The position numbers and the translations under genes were made by a program. Below the pieces are notes generated by a model. That model did no database searches and was not told the origin of the DNA. It worked only from the letters and a program-made list of their open reading frames with translations. 64,000 nt of DNA from Sphingobacteriaceae bacterium (lineage in GTDB: Bacteria; Bacteroidota; Bacteroidia; B-17B0; Aurantibacillaceae), in NCBI GenBank assembly GCA_016705695.1, contig JADJLA010000018.1, positions 124,001 to 188,000 on the forward strand, read 5' to 3'. Shown piece after piece: positions 23,260 to 31,764 of this stretch; within the stretch, counting starts at the first letter, position 1, and every line of letters starts with the position of its first letter.

Positions 23260-23739
23260 TTAGTCTTTTTTCTTAGTCGTTTTTTTAGCTGCTGCTTTTT
23301 TTGCGGGAGCTTTTTTTGCTACTGGTTTTTCAACTACTTCAGTTGCATCTGCAGTTTTTGCATTAAACTTTCTGTGTGTTTTAACCTCACGTTTCACTGC
23401 AGGTAATGAATCCTTCAATGATTCGCCTTTACCTAATACACCTTGAATTAAGATCTCGGTGAAGTGTTGACGGTGGTTATTCCACTTTTGATACGTTTTA
23501 CGGCGTTTCTTTTTGAATACCGCTACTTTATCGCCTTTTACGTGCGATACTACTGTGGCTGCTACTTTGGCGCCATCAATTAAAGGATTACCAACTGAAA
23601 TTTTTCCGGCATTGTCTAACAACAATACGTTACTAAATTCCACATTAGCACCTTCATTAGCCTCAAGGCGGTGAACATAAACTCGTTGTCCACGCTCTAC
23701 TTTGAACTGTTGCCCGGCTATTTCTACTATTGCGTACAT
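23260..23739 (-). CDS. rplU: 50S ribosomal protein L21 with basic C-terminal extension
   Basis: 159 residues. Residues 1-104 are a complete L21 (MYAIVEIAGQQFKVERG, VFKKKRRKTYQKWNNHRQ). Residues 105-159 add a Lys/Ala-rich tail (KKAPAKKAAAKKTTKKKD), about 55 residues beyond the common length; such tails occur in several Bacteroidota L21 proteins and probably contact rRNA. It heads the rplU-rpmA operon under a consensus promoter and has a hairpin in its 5' leader. Confidence 0.95.
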   Translation of the reverse strand: MYAIVEIAGQQFKVERGQRVYVHRLEANEGANVEFSNVLLLDNAGKISVGNPLIDGAKVAATVVSHVKGDKVAVFKKKRRKTYQKWNNHRQHFTEILIQGVLGKGESLKDSLPAVKREVKTHRKFNAKTADATEVVEKPVAKKAPAKKAAAKKTTKKKD

Positions 23740-23769
23740 GTGCGTTCGTTTTTTTTGATCTTTTGCAGT

Positions 23770-23815
23770 TCCCTTAAAACCACTCCAGATCGTTAATACT
23801 TAAAAATTTAAGGGA
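23770..23815 (-). promoter_or_regulatory. Leader hairpin of the rplU mRNA
   Basis: TCCCTTAAA (23770-23778) and TTTAAGGGA (23807-23815) are perfect 9-nt complements with a 28-nt loop. The stem would begin at the predicted transcription start and sit about 30 nt before the ATG. It could be a site for ribosomal-protein feedback or simply a stabilising 5' hairpin. Confidence 0.45.
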
Positions 23816-23817
23816 CG

Positions 23818-23849
23818 CAAATGTATGAGAAAAATTGGATTTTGACAAA
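23818..23849 (-). promoter_or_regulatory. Full consensus promoter of rplU-rpmA (TTTG-20-TACATTTG)
   Basis: Minus strand: TTTG at 23846-23849, a 20-nt spacer and TACATTTG at 23818-23825. It lies immediately after the stop codon of the EamA gene. The predicted start is near 23812, about 73 nt before the ATG. Confidence 0.75.
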
Positions 23850-23852
23850 TAT

Positions 23853-24725
23853 TTAGCGCCTATTAATAAGGTAAACGCTCAGAATAATGACAATTACCCC
23901 GCCCATTTGCACTAAATTCACGGTTTCCCCGTCAACAAGGCCCCAGATCACAGCAACCACGGGGATCAGGTAGGTACAGGTAGAGGCAAAAAGCGCCCCG
24001 GCATTTTTAATAAGGGTATTGTAAATTATTACCGAAAGAGCCGTACCCACAATGGCCAAAATGCTCACATATCCAAACGCTTTTAAGGCTAAATCATTAG
24101 TTTTCAAATCATTAATAAAATCTGTTCTAAAAAACAGATAGGCTAAGGCCATGGGGCCGGTAATGGCAAAGGCGCCCATTGTAGCGCTAATAGAATTCAT
24201 TCCCGAGAGGTAATGTTTAATGCCGTTAATGCTTACGGCGTAACAAATAGTGGCTAAAACCACTAAAAGGCTATACATAATGTTTTGGCTGGCATCGCCT
24301 CCTTCGTTAAACAACAAAAGAAGCACGGCTCCAACTAAGCCACTCAAAATTCCGATCACCTGAATGGTTTTGAATTTATCCTTGAACCAAACAACAGCAA
24401 CAACTATGGTAAAAAGCGGAGTTAACGCGTTCAACATTCCGGCCAAGCTGCTGCTAATTTGAATTTCGGCGGTGGTAAATAAAAACGCGGGGATCAAATT
24501 TCCAAAAATGCCCATGAGCACCAAACCTTTCCAGTTCTTTTTGAAATTTATTTGCTGCTTCTTTAAAAAAAATGGAAGTAAGAATACAAATGCAATAGCA
24601 ATACGCAAACCGCCAACTTCATCGGCGCTAAAAACTTCCATGCCTCGTTTCATGAGAATGAATGAGCTTCCCCACACAACAGAGAGAACAATTAAAATTA
24701 GCCAAGAAGAAGTGCTTGCTTTCAT
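23853..24725 (-). CDS. EamA/DMT family transporter
   Basis: 290 residues with ten predicted transmembrane segments in two EamA repeats, the drug/metabolite transporter fold. It starts ASTSSWLILIVLSVVWGSSFILMKRG and has the repeat signatures AGMLNALTPLFTIVVAVVWF and ASTCTYLIPVVAVIWG. Substrate is not predictable; relatives export amino acids or other metabolites. It is a single gene, followed at once by the rplU promoter. Confidence 0.9.
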   Translation of the reverse strand: MKASTSSWLILIVLSVVWGSSFILMKRGMEVFSADEVGGLRIAIAFVFLLPFFLKKQQINFKKNWKGLVLMGIFGNLIPAFLFTTAEIQISSSLAGMLNALTPLFTIVVAVVWFKDKFKTIQVIGILSGLVGAVLLLLFNEGGDASQNIMYSLLVVLATICYAVSINGIKHYLSGMNSISATMGAFAITGPMALAYLFFRTDFINDLKTNDLALKAFGYVSILAIVGTALSVIIYNTLIKNAGALFASTCTYLIPVVAVIWGLVDGETVNLVQMGGVIVIILSVYLINRR

Positions 24726-24749
24726 GTGGCAAATGTACGGCTTTAATTA

Positions 24750-24815
24750 GCCACGGAGGCACGGAGGCGCAGAGAAAAGTTCAATACTATAAAAATAACT
24801 CCGTGCCTCCGTGGC
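24750..24815. repeat. CCACGGAG-family inverted pair
   Basis: Left arm 24750-24774 (GCCACGGAGGCACGGAGG...) and right arm 24799-24815 (CTCCGTGCCTCCGTGGC), separated by 24 nt. It lies between the divergent EamA and asd genes and forms a strong hairpin. Confidence 0.85.
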
Positions 24816-24951
24816 AAAAAAAATAGACTATGTTTTGTAGATAATTAAATAATGTAGATATTTGTTCCCGTAAAATGATCACTAAAAAAATAAAATGTCT
24901 TAAGAAAACTCCTGCATAAGGAAGGGCATTTATTTTGTATAGATATAAAGC

Positions 24952-24979
24952 AGAGCCTTTCCATAGTGGAGAGGCTTTT
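24952..24979 (+). promoter_or_regulatory. Terminator-like hairpin in the asd leader (candidate attenuator)
   Basis: A stem of about 13 pairs (AGAGCCTTTCCA with TGGAGAGGCTTT, including G-U pairs) has a 3-nt loop and is followed by TTTTAAATTT. It points toward asd, whose ATG is 20 nt downstream. No plus-strand gene lies upstream for it to terminate, so it may act on the asd transcript itself. Confidence 0.5.
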
Positions 24980-24999
24980 AAATTTAATAAAAACAATAT

Positions 25000-25995
25000 A
25001 TGAAAATTGCAGTCGTTGGCGCCACAGGTTTAGTAGGCACAAAAATGTTACAAGTACTAAAGGAAAGAAACTTTCCAATTACAGAATTAATTCCGGTTGC
25101 TTCTGAGCGCTCGGTTGGAAAAGAAATTGAATTCAACGGGAAAAAATATAAAGTGCATAGCATGCTGGATGCCATTGCTGCAAAACCACATATTGCTTTA
25201 TTTTCTGCAGGCGGATCAACCTCTTTAGAGTGGGCTCCAAAATTTGCAGAAGTTGGAACTGTAGTAATTGATAACTCATCGGCCTGGCGAATGGACCCCA
25301 CAAAAAAATTAGTGGTGCCCGAAGTGAACGCGCATGTACTTACGAAAAATGATCTTGTGATCGCTAATCCAAATTGTTCTACCATTCAAATGGTGGTTGC
25401 GTTAGAACCATTACATAAAGCGTACAAAATTAAACGTGTGGTTGTTTCCACTTACCAAAGTGTAACGGGCACAGGCGTAAAAGCAGTTGATCAATTAATG
25501 AATGAGCGCAAAGGTGTTAAAGGAGAAATGGCTTATAAATATCAAATTGATATGAATGCTATACCACAAATTGATGTGTTCTTAGATAACGGCTATACAA
25601 AAGAGGAAATGAAATTGGTGCATGAAACCAAAAAGATCATGGGCGACGATTCAATTAAAGTTACAGCAACAACAGTTCGTATTCCGGTGATGGGTGGCCA
25701 CAGCGAAAGCGTAAACATTGAGTTTGAAAACGAATTTGATGTGGCTGAACTAACCAATTTATTAAGGAACACCAAAGGAATCATAGTTCAGGATGATCTA
25801 AAAAATCAGATCTATCCAATGCCAATGAATGCCCATGAAAAAGATGAAGTGTTTGTTGGACGTATACGCAGAGATGAAACACAAGAGAAAACTTTGAATA
25901 TGTGGATCGTTTCAGATAATTTGCGTAAAGGAGCTGCTACTAATGCAGTTCAAATTGCAGAATATTTAATTGCAAATAAAGTACATGCTTTTTAA
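25000..25995 (+). CDS. asd: Aspartate-semialdehyde dehydrogenase
   Basis: 331 residues. It makes aspartate semialdehyde from aspartyl phosphate with NADPH, the branch point to lysine, diaminopimelate, threonine and methionine. The N-terminus MKIAVVGATGLVGTKML is the NADP-binding motif; the catalytic Cys is in IANPNCSTIQMV near residue 127; RIPVMGGHSESVNIEF holds the substrate-binding His region. The 5' leader carries a terminator-like hairpin. The stop codon overlaps the left arm of a composite repeat. Confidence 0.96.
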   Translation: MKIAVVGATGLVGTKMLQVLKERNFPITELIPVASERSVGKEIEFNGKKYKVHSMLDAIAAKPHIALFSAGGSTSLEWAPKFAEVGTVVIDNSSAWRMDPTKKLVVPEVNAHVLTKNDLVIANPNCSTIQMVVALEPLHKAYKIKRVVVSTYQSVTGTGVKAVDQLMNERKGVKGEMAYKYQIDMNAIPQIDVFLDNGYTKEEMKLVHETKKIMGDDSIKVTATTVRIPVMGGHSESVNIEFENEFDVAELTNLLRNTKGIIVQDDLKNQIYPMPMNAHEKDEVFVGRIRRDETQEKTLNMWIVSDNLRKGAATNAVQIAEYLIANKVHAF

Positions 25996-26247
25996 GAGGC
26001 AGAAACCGCCAAGGCGCTTCGCGCTTTCACAAAGAAGGCGCAAAGGGCGCTAAGTTTTACCACCATTACTTAAGAGAAGGCAAAGACCTTAGTCCCGATA
26101 GTTATCGGGATCGCAAAGAAATGCAGCACCCTTTGCGTAAGCGTAGCTTCTTTGCCTTCTTATAGCTTCCTGCGGTTAGTTGATCCTCTGCGTTCTCTGC
26201 GCAAAACTTTGCGAAGTCCAAAAGACGCTTTGCGGTTTCTACCTCTT
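25994..26247. repeat. Composite palindromic repeat block
   Basis: The outer arms AAGAGGCAGAAACCGC (25994-26009) and GCGGTTTCTACCTCTT (26232-26247) are inverted at 15 of 16 positions. Inside are further short palindromes: GGCGCTTCGCGC, CCCGATAGTTATCGGGA near 26094-26110 and facing GGCAAAG / CTTTGCC runs. No coding frame is evident. It fills most of the asd-nbaC gap and begins at the asd stop codon. Confidence 0.7.
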
Positions 26248-26256
26248 AAAATGGTC

Positions 26257-26287
26257 TTTGATTTTTAAAATTTTTCTCTTAACTTTA
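26257..26287 (+). promoter_or_regulatory. Consensus promoter of nbaC (TTTG-19-TAACTTTA)
   Basis: TTTG at 26257-26260, a 19-nt spacer and TAACTTTA at 26280-26287. The box ends 4 nt before the ATG at 26292, so the transcript is probably leaderless. Confidence 0.65.
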
Positions 26288-26291
26288 AAGC

Positions 26292-26813
26292 ATGCTAACG
26301 CTTCCTTTTAATTTCAAAAAGTGGATCGAAGAAAATCGACACTTACTTAAGCCGCCGGTAAACAATAAAGTTGTTTATACCGACACCGAATTTATTGTTA
26401 TGGTTGTTGGCGGACCAAACTCTCGAAAAGATTATCATTATAATGAGAGTGAAGAATTCTTTTATCAACTCGAGGGCGATGTGATCGTTCAGGTACAAAT
26501 TGATGGTAAAATGAAAGAGGTGCCAATAAAAGAAGGTGATATTTTTTTACTGCCTCCAACCATTCCACATAATCCTCGTCGTTTTGAAGGCACTATTGGT
26601 TTGGTAATAGAGCGCAAACGAAAAAGCACTGAAAAAGATGGCTTGCTGTGGTTTTGCGAAAGCTGTAACCATAAATTACATGAAGTATACTTTCAATTAG
26701 AGAATATTCAAACGCAATTTCAAACTGAATTTAAACGTTTTTACGAAAGCAAAGATCTGCGTACTTGTAAGAAGTGTGGGTCGGTGATGGATCCGCCACC
26801 GGTGATATCTTAA
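26292..26813 (+). CDS. nbaC: 3-hydroxyanthranilate 3,4-dioxygenase
   Basis: A 173-residue Fe(II) cupin that opens the ring of 3-hydroxyanthranilate in the kynurenine route to quinolinate or to catabolism. Iron ligands are in DYHYNESEEFFYQLEGD (His and Glu) and PTIPHNPRRFE (His). The C-terminal rubredoxin-like site, CESC and CKKC, is present as in bacterial enzymes that bind a second metal. Length is normal. No other kynurenine-pathway gene is in the window. A consensus promoter precedes it and a weak terminator follows. Confidence 0.94.
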   Translation: MLTLPFNFKKWIEENRHLLKPPVNNKVVYTDTEFIVMVVGGPNSRKDYHYNESEEFFYQLEGDVIVQVQIDGKMKEVPIKEGDIFLLPPTIPHNPRRFEGTIGLVIERKRKSTEKDGLLWFCESCNHKLHEVYFQLENIQTQFQTEFKRFYESKDLRTCKKCGSVMDPPPVIS

Positions 26814-26832
26814 TTCTTATAAAGTATATCAT

Positions 26833-26862
26833 AAAAGCCTTATCTTTAACGTAAGGTTTTTT
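26833..26862 (+). terminator. Probable terminator after nbaC, overlapping the acs promoter box
   Basis: AAAAGCCTTA (26833-26842) pairs with TAAGGTTTTT (26852-26861) with one G-U pair and is followed by T residues. A TATCTTTA box (26841-26848), possibly the acs promoter, lies inside the hairpin, so the same bases may end one transcript and start the next. Confidence 0.45.
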
Positions 26863-26863
26863 T

Positions 26864-28765
26864 ATGGAAAATTTTAGAATTAATACAATAGAAGAATACA
26901 ACCAAGCTTACAAAAAAAGTGTTGAGCAGCCCGAGGCGTTTTGGGGAGATATTGCCGAAAATTTTTTGTGGTACAAAAAATGGGATAAAGTTGTTGATTG
27001 GAGTTTTAAGGACTACAACGTAAAATGGTTTGATGGCGCAAGTTTGAATATTACCGAGAATTGTATCGATCGTCATTTAGCAAGCAAGGCAAAAGATATT
27101 GCTTTTATTTGGGAATCGAATTTTGAAGACAAGCCAAATCGTGTCATTACCTATCAGCAATTACACAATGAGGTTTGTAAAACAGCAAACGCTTTAAAAT
27201 ATTTGGGCGTAAAAAAGGGCGACCGTGTTTGCATTTATTTGCCAATGATCCCTGAGGCCGTTTATTCAATGTTAGCTTGCGCAAGAATTGGCGCCATTCA
27301 TTCCATTGTGTTTGCCGGTTTTTCTGCCACATCTTTATCAGATAGAATTCAAGATAGTGATTGCAAAATTGTGATTACATCCGATGGTTCTTACCGTGGA
27401 GATAAAAGTATTAATTTAAAGAATGTTGTTGACGAAGCTTTAGAAACTTGCGCCTCTGTACAGCATGTTTTAGTTTACGAACACACTAAAATAAAGATCA
27501 ACTTTAATAACGATAAAGATATTTGGTGGCACGAACTTGTTCCTCTTCAAGAAGCGATCTGCGAACCTGAAAAAATGAAGAGCGAAGATGTGCTTTTCAT
27601 TTTATACACATCGGGCTCTACCGGAAAACCAAAGGGCGTTGTGCATGCTTGCGGTGGTTATATGGTTTATACAGCGTATACATTTACAAATGTGTTTCAA
27701 TATAACGAAGGCGATATTTACTGGTGTACCGCTGATGTGGGTTGGGTAACAGGGCATTCTTATATTACTTATGGTCCGCTTTTATGCGGTGCCACTTCTG
27801 TTATTTTTGAAGGCGTTCCAACTTATCCTGACGCAGGGAGATTTTGGAAAATAATTGACAAGCATAAAGTCACTCATTTTTATACGGCGCCAACTGCTAT
27901 TCGCGCTTTAGAAGCGTTGGGTTTAGATTTTGTAAGCCCTTATAAATTAAATTCATTAAAAGTATTGGGCAGTGTTGGCGAACCAATTAATGAAGAAGCC
28001 TGGCATTGGTACAATAAAAATATTGGAAAAGAAAAATGCCCTATAGTTGATACCTGGTGGCAAACCGAAACAGGTGGCATTTTAATTTCTCCTCTTGCGG
28101 GAATAACAAAATTAAAACCGAGCTACGCAACGCTTCCTTTACCGGGCATTCAGCCGATATTAGTGGATGATAAAGGCAATGAAATAAAAGGAAATCATGT
28201 GGAAGGAAATTTGTGCATTAAATATCCTTGGCCATCTATTATTCGTACAACCTACGGCGATCATGAGCGTTGCAAGCAAACTTATTTTAGCACCTATCAT
28301 AATTTATATTTTACAGGTGATGGTTGCAAGCGCGATCAAAATGGTTATTACAGAATAACCGGACGAGTGGATGATGTAATGAATATTAGTGGACATCGCA
28401 TTGGAACCGCTGAAGTTGAAAGTGCAATTAATATGCATGTAGATGTTGTAGAAAGTGCTGTTGTTGGATATCCACACGATATAAAAGGTCAAGGAATTTA
28501 TGCTTATGTGATCGCACCATCAACAACAAAAGATCATGCTATTTTGATAAAGGAAATTATTGCCGAAGTAAATAAGATCATTGGTCCAATCGCCAAGCCC
28601 GATAAAATTCAAATTGTGAGTGGCTTACCAAAAACGCGCAGCGGAAAGATCATGCGCCGTATTTTGCGTAAAGTTGCCGAAGGTGATGTAAATAATTTAG
28701 GGGATATAAGCACGCTTCTTGATCCAAATGTGGTTGAGGAGATAAAAAACGGTAGAGTGAAATGA
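26864..28765 (+). CDS. acs: Acetyl-CoA synthetase
   Basis: 633 residues of the ANL superfamily; it makes acetyl-CoA from acetate, ATP and CoA. The P-loop-like ATP motif YTSGSTGKPKGVVH is near residue 246, the acetate-pocket and Trp region DTWWQTETGG near 397, and the C-terminal lid motif PKTRSGKIMRRILR near 594 contains the Lys that is acetylated in the family. Length is close to the usual 640-650. It is a stand-alone gene after nbaC. Confidence 0.95.
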   Translation: MENFRINTIEEYNQAYKKSVEQPEAFWGDIAENFLWYKKWDKVVDWSFKDYNVKWFDGASLNITENCIDRHLASKAKDIAFIWESNFEDKPNRVITYQQLHNEVCKTANALKYLGVKKGDRVCIYLPMIPEAVYSMLACARIGAIHSIVFAGFSATSLSDRIQDSDCKIVITSDGSYRGDKSINLKNVVDEALETCASVQHVLVYEHTKIKINFNNDKDIWWHELVPLQEAICEPEKMKSEDVLFILYTSGSTGKPKGVVHACGGYMVYTAYTFTNVFQYNEGDIYWCTADVGWVTGHSYITYGPLLCGATSVIFEGVPTYPDAGRFWKIIDKHKVTHFYTAPTAIRALEALGLDFVSPYKLNSLKVLGSVGEPINEEAWHWYNKNIGKEKCPIVDTWWQTETGGILISPLAGITKLKPSYATLPLPGIQPILVDDKGNEIKGNHVEGNLCIKYPWPSIIRTTYGDHERCKQTYFSTYHNLYFTGDGCKRDQNGYYRITGRVDDVMNISGHRIGTAEVESAINMHVDVVESAVVGYPHDIKGQGIYAYVIAPSTTKDHAILIKEIIAEVNKIIGPIAKPDKIQIVSGLPKTRSGKIMRRILRKVAEGDVNNLGDISTLLDPNVVEEIKNGRVK

Positions 28766-28898
28766 TCTTTGTCTTCATTTTTTAGATTGGCCTCCAGATC
28801 TTAAAACGATTTATTTAACCTTCTCTTTTGTACTTCCACTAATCATTTAACATTAACGAGGGCTTATTTTCCATAATTTTAAAGTTCAAACCAAACAC

Positions 28899-31715
28899 AT
28901 GAAAAATTCAAAATCGCTTATCGCTATCTTCATTTTATCAACTATAAATTTCGAGTCAAGCGCGCAGTGCGCCACTTCCCCTGCAATGGGTCAATCATCA
29001 AATATTTTTACAATTATTCGTAACGCAACAAATCCTATTGCGGCAGATAAAGATCTAAACACTGTTATTTATGCTCACCGAAATAGCACTGTAAGTTTTG
29101 GAGGTAATTCAGGAAATATCCGTTATGATATTTCAACAAACGGTGGTACAACATGGACAAGCAATTTTGGTGTTTTAAATCCTAATCTAACAAGCTATGC
29201 GCGCTATCCTAACGTAACAATTTACAATCCTCCGGCAAATACAAATCCAAATAATGCTTATTTAGGTTATATGGCTGCAACTGTCAGCACCGTGAGTAGT
29301 GTATGGAATGGGCAAGTCACAGGAGTTAGACAACTAAACAATTCCGGAAATACCGAAAATTATAATCAAGCTGCTAGTGCAAGTCCACTGATCCCAAATT
29401 CATTAGTAAAAGGCGCACCGGGAGTTTTTTGGGCCACTGATGCTATTTATAACGGAACCTTGGTTACGGGGTTTCAAATTTTTAAAGGCGCGTGGACGGG
29501 TTCGGATATTTCATGGGCAACAAACTTCACAACTACACCATCCTTTAATACTGCATACGACGGAACGTTACATGTTTCAGATTACAATATTGCCTTTGAT
29601 CCAACTGGCGTAAAAGGATGGATGAGTTTTTTAGGACACTTAAATGGAGGGCCAACAAATTATGCATACTATCCTGTGTTTTACAAAACATTAGATGGGG
29701 GAAACACGTGGGTTGGGCCAATTCAGGTTGACATCAATCAGTTTAGTTGCGCAACTTCGATTTTATCTGGCACCAATATTTTAAGCACAGGCTTTGAGCA
29801 TGACCTTACAGTTGATGTTAATGGAAATCCCCATTTATTCACTACACTTTGTAATGGAAATAACGCATATGCTGTTTATTTTGGGTCTACGCATCATATG
29901 TTTGATATTACAAGTTTAAATGGCGTTTGGAATGCTTACGACGTTGCCAATGTAAATGCGGGCCGTGGTGGCTGGGGAACTTCACCCACCAATACTGTTA
30001 CCATGGATATGGAGCCGCAAGTTTCGAGAACGGCAGATGGAACAAAAGTATTTTATACATGGGTGAACAATTCAACTTACACGCTAGGCGCTGCAAACCA
30101 ATCGCCAAATTTATTTTCAAGAGCATTTGATGTTACTGTAAATAAATGGACCAACGTAAAAGATTTTACGTCGTGTAATGGTGCTATGAACGGCTTGGTT
30201 TTGTTTCCTCATTTGGCCTCAGAAATATTAGAACCTGTTGCCGGAACTTTTAAATTAGCGTCGGTTTATGGTGCGTTATCAGTTGCTAATGATCCCAGCT
30301 CAACCAGTAATTTTAGATTTATTGACAACGCTACTTTTCTTTCAACAGAATTTACTATCAATCAACCAACGGTAGCGGTTACAATCAATCAAGGAAATAG
30401 TTGGTTATTGTGTCCATCCAATAACCTAACCCTTAGCATCACGGGCGCATATAGCCAAGTGTTATGGAACAATGCCACAATCACAAATTCAACAACAGTA
30501 AATACCCCTAGTTTATATATTGTAACGGTAAAAAACGCGTGTGCGTTTGGGGCAGATTCAATTACCGTTACCGGTTTGGTTTCAACTCCGGTTGCCAACA
30601 GTGCATCCATTTGTATAGGTAATTCTTCAACACTATCGGTAACAGGAAATGCATTTAGTTATACTTGGCAACCTTCAAATGTTACAACTACTTCAACAAT
30701 TGTTTCACCAACCACAACAAGTATTTATACTTTGAACGCAACAGGAACCGGACCGTGTGTTGACTCAAAAACACTTCAGGTTACAGTTAACCCATTACCT
30801 ACCATCACCGTAAATAATCCAACCGCATGTACAAACAGTAATTTGATGTTTACTGCAAGTGGTGGAACAGTTGTGAATTGGGTTGGGCCAAATGCTTTTT
30901 TTGTCACTGTGCAAAATCCAACCATTGTAAATGTCCAGCCTTTACATTCAGGTTGCTATACTGTAACAGGCGCCAGCGCTTTTGGATGTACCAATACCGC
31001 CATTTCTTGCGCTACAGTTCTTCCTCTTCCAGGTTTAACCGTAAGCGGAACACCAACTGTTATGTGCGCCGGTAATTCAGCAACGTTTAATGTAAGCGGC
31101 GCAACTACTTATAGTTGGAATAGTGGGCCAACCACCAGCGCTATTGTTGTGAGTCCAAGCCTGACAACTTCTTATACTGTAATTGGAACTGATGTTAATA
31201 CATGTACATCGAGCGCTGTTAGTTCAATAAGCGTAAATCCATTGCCGATCGTTTCAATTAATGGGCCAAGCATTATTTGTATAGGCGCACTAGCAAACAT
31301 TACGGCGAGCGGTGCAAACACATATACGTGGAATACATCTGCAACCACTTCATCCATTTCTGTGTCTCCAACTACCACAACAACGTATACTGTTAACGGA
31401 ACAAGCGCTGCCGGTTGTACAAATTCAGCAACTTATGCTCAAAACGTATCCACTTGCTCGGGATTAGCAGAAATAAATGATACAAAAGGCATTTCTATTT
31501 ACCCAAACCCAAACAACGGCGAGTTCATGATCGTTTCCGGTGCGGATATTAATTTAGTAATTGTAAATAATTTAGGTGATGTTGTAAGCAAAATAAATCT
31601 ATCTGCTACAAGCGAACAAAAAATAAATTTGAATAATTTACCAGAGGGTGTTTATTTCATCATTGGTAAAAATGATTTAGGCTTGGTAAGACAAAAAATA
31701 CTGATCAGTAAGTAG
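28899..31715 (+). CDS. Large secreted T9SS protein with sialidase-like repeats and Ig-like domains
   Basis: 938 residues. A signal peptide ends FESSAQ. The N-terminal half (about 30-490) has Asp-box-like motifs (STNGGTTWTS, LDGGNTWVGP), pointing to a beta-propeller of the BNR/sialidase type, although no sialidase catalytic set was identified. From about 500 to 850 there are four or five tandem Ig-like/PKD-like domains of about 80 residues, with recurring TYSWNSGPTTSAIVVSP and SISVNPLP patterns and paired cysteines. The last 75 residues are a T9SS sorting domain (ISIYPNPNNGEFMIV ... LISK). It is an extracellular adhesin or binding protein, ended by a strong bidirectional terminator. Confidence 0.83.
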   Translation: MKNSKSLIAIFILSTINFESSAQCATSPAMGQSSNIFTIIRNATNPIAADKDLNTVIYAHRNSTVSFGGNSGNIRYDISTNGGTTWTSNFGVLNPNLTSYARYPNVTIYNPPANTNPNNAYLGYMAATVSTVSSVWNGQVTGVRQLNNSGNTENYNQAASASPLIPNSLVKGAPGVFWATDAIYNGTLVTGFQIFKGAWTGSDISWATNFTTTPSFNTAYDGTLHVSDYNIAFDPTGVKGWMSFLGHLNGGPTNYAYYPVFYKTLDGGNTWVGPIQVDINQFSCATSILSGTNILSTGFEHDLTVDVNGNPHLFTTLCNGNNAYAVYFGSTHHMFDITSLNGVWNAYDVANVNAGRGGWGTSPTNTVTMDMEPQVSRTADGTKVFYTWVNNSTYTLGAANQSPNLFSRAFDVTVNKWTNVKDFTSCNGAMNGLVLFPHLASEILEPVAGTFKLASVYGALSVANDPSSTSNFRFIDNATFLSTEFTINQPTVAVTINQGNSWLLCPSNNLTLSITGAYSQVLWNNATITNSTTVNTPSLYIVTVKNACAFGADSITVTGLVSTPVANSASICIGNSSTLSVTGNAFSYTWQPSNVTTTSTIVSPTTTSIYTLNATGTGPCVDSKTLQVTVNPLPTITVNNPTACTNSNLMFTASGGTVVNWVGPNAFFVTVQNPTIVNVQPLHSGCYTVTGASAFGCTNTAISCATVLPLPGLTVSGTPTVMCAGNSATFNVSGATTYSWNSGPTTSAIVVSPSLTTSYTVIGTDVNTCTSSAVSSISVNPLPIVSINGPSIICIGALANITASGANTYTWNTSATTSSISVSPTTTTTYTVNGTSAAGCTNSATYAQNVSTCSGLAEINDTKGISIYPNPNNGEFMIVSGADINLVIVNNLGDVVSKINLSATSEQKINLNNLPEGVYFIIGKNDLGLVRQKILISK

Positions 31716-31716
31716 T

Positions 31717-31754
31717 AAAAAAAAGAGGGAGTAGTAAAACTCCCTCTTTTTTTT
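31717..31754. terminator. Strong bidirectional terminator
   Basis: A perfect 16-bp stem (AAAAAAAAGAGGGAGT with ACTCCCTCTTTTTTTT) and a 6-nt loop. It has A and T tracts on both sides and serves the convergent genes ending at 31715 and 31765. Confidence 0.92.
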
Positions 31755-31764
31755 ACAGATCCAT

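Noticed and set aside
28899..31715. Active sialidase acting on the nonulosonic acids
   Set aside because: Only Asp-box-like motifs are present; the arginine triad and catalytic Tyr/Glu were not found.
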